This document shows positions 60,145-64,000 of a stretch of 64,000 nt of DNA, piece by piece (the first letter of the stretch is position 1; each line of letters opens with the position of its first letter). The position numbers and the translations under genes were made by a program. This DNA is from Crataegus laevigata (Eukaryota; Streptophyta; Magnoliopsida; Rosales; Rosaceae). Location of the stretch: positions 41,308,805 to 41,372,804 of the forward strand of contig OY756941.1 in assembly GCA_963580275.1 (NCBI GenBank), given 5' to 3'. The notes under the pieces were generated by a model that saw nothing but the letters and a program-made list of their open reading frames with translations, ran no database searches and had not been told where the DNA came from.

Positions 60145-61703
60145 CTAGTCACTTCCCCATTTTCTCAGAACACTCTCTTTAGCGGAGACAGTGCCGTAGG
60201 CTTCCTTCATCGAGATATTATGGCCATCCGGTGCTGCCTTCCTTAAGATTCTGGAAGTTATGAAAGCAAACCCACTTCTTGTCCCTCGCAAGGCGTATAG
60301 CAACGGATTGAAGATGACAGCAAGCATCAGTTCTCCCTTTGCAATTATGAGGTACTGAAAATCAACAATAAGAATATGAGATATAGAGAGGTCTGTATAT
60401 ATTCCACGCAACGGCATTGAGTTGAATTTAGAAATGGGGCAAGAAATTTCTTACCATCACGATGATACCTATCACAGCAAGACTTGCTTGTTGTGCTTCT
60501 TGCCAGAAATTGCCGTCATTCGACCATCCAAACCATCTACCCCACCCAAACCATCCCCCTCCACCAGTGCTGCCTCCTCCGCCCGCCTCCTCTCTTCTCT
60601 TAATTTCTTTGTCCCATTTCTCGAATTCATCTTTCTTTCCACCAAGTGCACCTTCTAAAGCTTTCCTAGCTTGGTCCTGGAACCATAAAATGGTTAAGTT
60701 AAATTCATACATGAAAGATAAACCTGCATTTAAAGTATGGCCCATTAAACCAGATGAAAAGAGGGACCAAGAGATCAATCAACTCCTATTTTCAGTAAGT
60801 TATATCTGATAAAATTGTTATTTGTCCGAATGACGATGTGCAGTGTCATGGTTAGACCTTGTCGGCAGCCCCTATACCTAGAGCAACAGATGGTGTTCGA
60901 GACAAGTATATCATAAGAACATTGTCAGGGAAAAATAGCCTTTCTGCAAGCTGAGTGGAACAACCTTTTGTGTGCACCATTAACTCAACACTTGATGATT
61001 CTTTACAATTCTCCAACAAATTGAAAGCTCAAACTACCAAATTCAATGCATAAAGCTCCTAAACTCACTTTCCTCGGGCATTAAAACAACGCAGTGTTTT
61101 CCGGACATAATTGAAAGTTCAAGTGTAACTCTCCGCCCACAATTTAACTGAGCATACAGTTCCCCAAAGGCTCAAACCGCACAGGGCAAATGGCAAAGCA
61201 GAGACGGATACCACGAGAAAACACATAATCTTCCACTGAGCAACTAACAAGAAGGAATGCATCATTGCCAAACAAAATACAAGCCCAACTGAATCTGTTT
61301 GCTCAATTTGCCTAAAATTGTTCAAAATCCACATTGTCAGCTGTCGAAATTCTGAAAATTGGTAATTTTATCATCTCTTCTTACAAATTAGAAACATGGG
61401 TTCTTAATTTCCTAGTAAAAAAATATTCAAAACTACCCAATGAACGCAGAAAACATTAAGTAGAGGGAAATTAAAAAACAGAAGGGGAAATTGAATTGAA
61501 ATTCGGGATGTGGGGACCTGTTTGCTATTGTCTGAGAAAAGGCAAGAGAACCTGCCGCGGCACTTGAGCTCGAACAGAAGAGAGTTCCAGTCCTGAGTTG
61601 CTTCATTTGGGCGGGAAATGACAGTCGGAAGTGGGCGAGTGGAGGACGACGACGACTGAAAGAGGGTTTGGGATGGCGGGATTAGGTTAAGAACCAGCGC
61701 CAT
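60145..61703 (-). CDS. Uncharacterised, probably chloroplast-targeted membrane protein
   Basis: Three exons, 61703-61518, 60676-60455 and 60354-60145, all phase 0, encode 205 residues. The N-terminus (MALVLNLIPPSQTLFQSSSS onward) is Ser/Thr-rich with few acids, like a chloroplast transit peptide. The middle has a charged helix (DQARKALEGALGGKKDEFEK), then a Gly/Trp-rich segment with repeated GWFGWG and WFGWS, then a hydrophobic stretch (ASLAVIGIIVM joined to YLIIAKGELMLAVIFNPLLY) that probably forms one or two membrane helices. The C-terminal part is basic, with FITSRILRKAAPDG. I do not recognise a named family; it resembles conserved unknown plastid proteins. All splice sites are canonical and the start is the first ATG of the exon with the transit peptide. 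Confidence 0.78.
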
Positions 61704-61844
61704 TTTCGTATTTCCCACCCAAGTTTTCTCCGGTATAAAACGTTTGGAGAACATTACAGTTAAACGCTTCGTTTGATATATATTTTATTTTTTGCGTTGA
61801 TTCATATTTTTAACATAACTTTTTGTTTGACAAATGATAGTTTA

Positions 61845-62280
61845 ACCACTATTCTAGCGCTAAGAGGCTGGTCACCGTTCCGATTAATGTCTAGGCGTTT
61901 GAAATTAAGAAAGTGCGCCTAAACCTACTAAGGCGTCCGCCTAGACTGCCTAGGCATCCACCTATGTTGCAACTCACTTAAACAGAAAATATATAACTTT
62001 CATTTTAAATTTTATTTTTTTCAATAAATTGCAACAGACTTGTTGAAATACTTAAACGAACACACATTATAATCTTGTTCCCCATGTTTTCATTATGTTC
62101 TAATAATTAATAATATATATGTCATTCTATTTTGTAGTTTATGCTAAAATTATATATTTTTTAAGTATAAACAGACACTTATTTACATGAAATATAATAA
62201 ATTCACTTAAATCTACCTATCTGCCTAAGCGTTAGGCCTCAACCCTCTGCACGATTAGCGCCTAGCGCCTTTTAGTCAAC
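61845..62280. mobile_element. GCCTAG-rich MITE, copy B
   Basis: Similar along its length to 46403-46876: ccgattaatgtctaggcg, cgcctagactgcctaggcatcc, gcaactcacttaaacagaaaa, and the right end tagcgcctagcgccttttag. It is more decayed at the left end. Confidence 0.6.
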
Positions 62281-62616
62281 ATAAACATTTCAAAACTTTC
62301 TCTTTAGTAGATCTTTTTGTTTGACAACATAACATTTCAAACTTCTGGCTGTCAACAAACACACCAGGAAATTACCATTTCAACTCTCTCATCAAAACTA
62401 AACTCAAATAAAAATTTAGTAATTACATGAACATAAAATTATGTTAATCGATTAACATAAAGCTATGTATTTTATTTCAAACATTTTGTTTGACAAATGA
62501 TCGATTAACATAACATTTCAAATTTATTAATAGGGCATGCTATACATAATTTTTTGGTTGCCATCGATCGATTAACATAACATTTCAAACTTTCTTTTTA
62601 GTCAACATAAACATTT

Positions 62617-63608
62617 GGGTAAATTACATCATATCTCCTCAGGTTTGAGGTCTATTACAATCTTATACAACATCTTTAAAATATTTTATTTTCATACCTC
62701 ACGTACTATTTTATTTCAAAATAATACATCCGTTACATTTTCCATCAATTGATCCGTTAAGTGCTGACATTGTGCACATTTGGCAGCCACGTGGCAAACA
62801 AAAAAATTTTTTTTTAATTATTTAAAAAAAAACCTAACTCTTAAAAAAATTATATAAAATAAATAAAATAAACTAAAACCGTATCCCCCCTCATCCTCCT
62901 TTCTTCTGCCCGCAACCCCCAAACCCATCTCCCCCATCTTCATCTTCTTCCCTGCAACCCAAAAAAAAAAACTAAAACCATATGCCCCTTCATCCTCTTC
63001 TCTTCTCCTCGCAACCTCTAAACCCATCTCCCCAATTTTGATCTTCTTCTTCTTCACTGCAACCTAGAAAAAAAAAAAAAAAAAGCAACCCTTCAGTTCA
63101 TCTTTCCCCCTCTCTTCTCCCCCATCTTCATCTTCTTCCCCCCACCCCCTACCTGCAACCCAGAAAAAAAACAAAAAAAAACTCAGATCCCTTTCCACCA
63201 TTGCAGGGTTCGTGAAGTATGAAGAATGTGAGTGGATTTAAGGAGTGGGGGGTGTGTAGAGGAGGGAAGAGGGTGGGTGGGTGGGGGGGAGGGTCACCGG
63301 TGGGTTGGTGGGGGGGGGAGAGGGAGAGTCGCCGGTGGGGACTGTTGTGGGTGTGTGAGGGGTAGGGGGAAGGGGTTCACGGGGATGGGTTTCTTTCATT
63401 TTTTTTTTAATTAATAAAATTTTTTATAAGAAGATTTAGGTTTTTTTGCCACGTGGTATCCACGTCAGTACTTAACGGATCAGTGGATGGAAAATGTAAC
63501 GAATGTATTATTTTGAAATAAAACAGTATATGAAAGTGAAATATTTTAAAGATATTGTATGAGATTGTAACAGACCTCAAACCTGAGATGGTATGGTGTA
63601 ATTTATCC
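62617..63608. mobile_element. Non-autonomous MULE with ~190-bp terminal inverted repeats
   Basis: The left end gggtaaattacatcatatct and the right end reading inward ggataaattacaccatacca begin inverted repeats that stay similar for about 190 bp, through ggtttgaggtct, atacatccgttacattttcc and gatccgttaagt. taaacattt flanks both ends (62608-62616, 63609-63617), a perfect 9-bp TSD, as expected for Mutator-like elements. The core is C-rich on one side (about 62880-63150) and G-rich on the other (about 63240-63390) and holds no recognisable gene. Confidence 0.88.
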
Positions 63609-63831
63609 TAAACATTTCAAACTTTCTCTTTAGTCAACATAACACTTTGGGTCGGGGCGTGAGTAAAAGACTTTTTTACGTTCAAGTTGGATCGGTATCA
63701 ACGTTGGCCCAACAATCACGAACCTTTTTCTAAAAGGCCACAATATTAAATTCATTGCAAACACGTAAGTCTAATTTGATTGGCCACTTCGAACATCAAC
63801 ATTAGACTTCTAATTTTCTAAATTTTTGAAA

Positions 63832-63835
<4 letters not shown>

Positions 63836-63866
<31 letters not shown>
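63836..63866. repeat. (GA)n microsatellite
   Basis: About 15 GA units in intergenic sequence. No gene was recognised from 63618 to the window end. Confidence 0.9.
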
Positions 63867-63869
<3 letters not shown>

Positions 63870-64000
63870 GGTAATTATTATGACACGTGCTTGTCTTGCA
63901 TGGTATCAACCAAATCAAGACATGACATAAGTTTGTACGTAAAGATGTCAATTTTAACCATTAAATCCGATAACCGTGAATAACCGCCCGAATATAACGG

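Noticed and set aside
63232..63414. Gly-rich frame
   Set aside because: It is a product of the G-rich core of the small MULE; no start context or homology.

Overview
This is eukaryotic nuclear DNA from a flowering plant, most likely a woody rosid and probably Rosaceae of the apple/pear type. The genes are intron-rich with GT..AG introns, and every confident protein is a plant family member. The intergenic DNA is AT-rich and full of plant transposons (CACTA, MULE, hAT and palindromic MITEs, LINE, Ty1-copia, SINE). The Rosaceae assignment rests on my recollection of several repeat families and is an inference.

Layout. 1-5.8 kb: a SINE, an unrecognised small gene with an in-frame stop near its end (1969-2613), and a CACTA-like element carrying fragments of a brassinosteroid-signalling-kinase gene. 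5.8-11.3 kb: an early nodulin-like phytocyanin (+) converging on the nine-exon gene for TFIIF alpha (-). 11.6-16.7 kb: a 5.0-kb MULE with 9-bp flanking repeats, encoding a broken transposase with FAR1-like, MULE, SWIM, AT-hook and C-terminal OTU cysteine-protease parts. 17.9-26.4 kb: fumarylacetoacetase (14 exons, +), BAG5-type cochaperone (+), a 17-cysteine secreted peptide (-) and V-ATPase subunit e (-). 27.4-30.0 kb: a decayed RBM28-like RNA-binding-protein pseudogene split by a MITE.

31.4-37.4 kb: a nearly intact LINE with a poly-A tail and 12-bp target-site duplication, inserted 14 bp past the stop codon of a wax-ester-synthase-like MBOAT gene (37.4-38.5 kb, -). 39.1-45.1 kb: a Ty1-copia-type element with almost identical LTRs and a perfect 5-bp TSD but decayed coding, carrying an antisense coiled-coil reading frame. 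45.2-48.4 kb: SINE, RTE and MITE remnants. 48.4-49.5 kb: a second MBOAT paralogue (-). 51.2-54.7 kb: the spliceosomal pseudo-deubiquitinase USP39/SAD1 (-). 57.0-58.5 kb: RhoGDI (-). 60.1-61.7 kb: an uncharacterised, probably chloroplast-targeted membrane protein (-). 61.8-64 kb: MITEs and a 1-kb MULE with long terminal inverted repeats.

The host genes are independent housekeeping or metabolic functions: transcription, tyrosine catabolism, vacuolar acidification, splicing, small-GTPase control and lipid acylation. No operon-like logic is expected. FAH next to BAG5, and V-ATPase e near MBOAT acyltransferases, resemble gene orders I recall from Arabidopsis chromosomes 1 and 5. The most unusual content is the mobile DNA: an OTU-bearing MULE, a gene-fragment-carrying CACTA element, and a young retroelement that cannot encode its own machinery.
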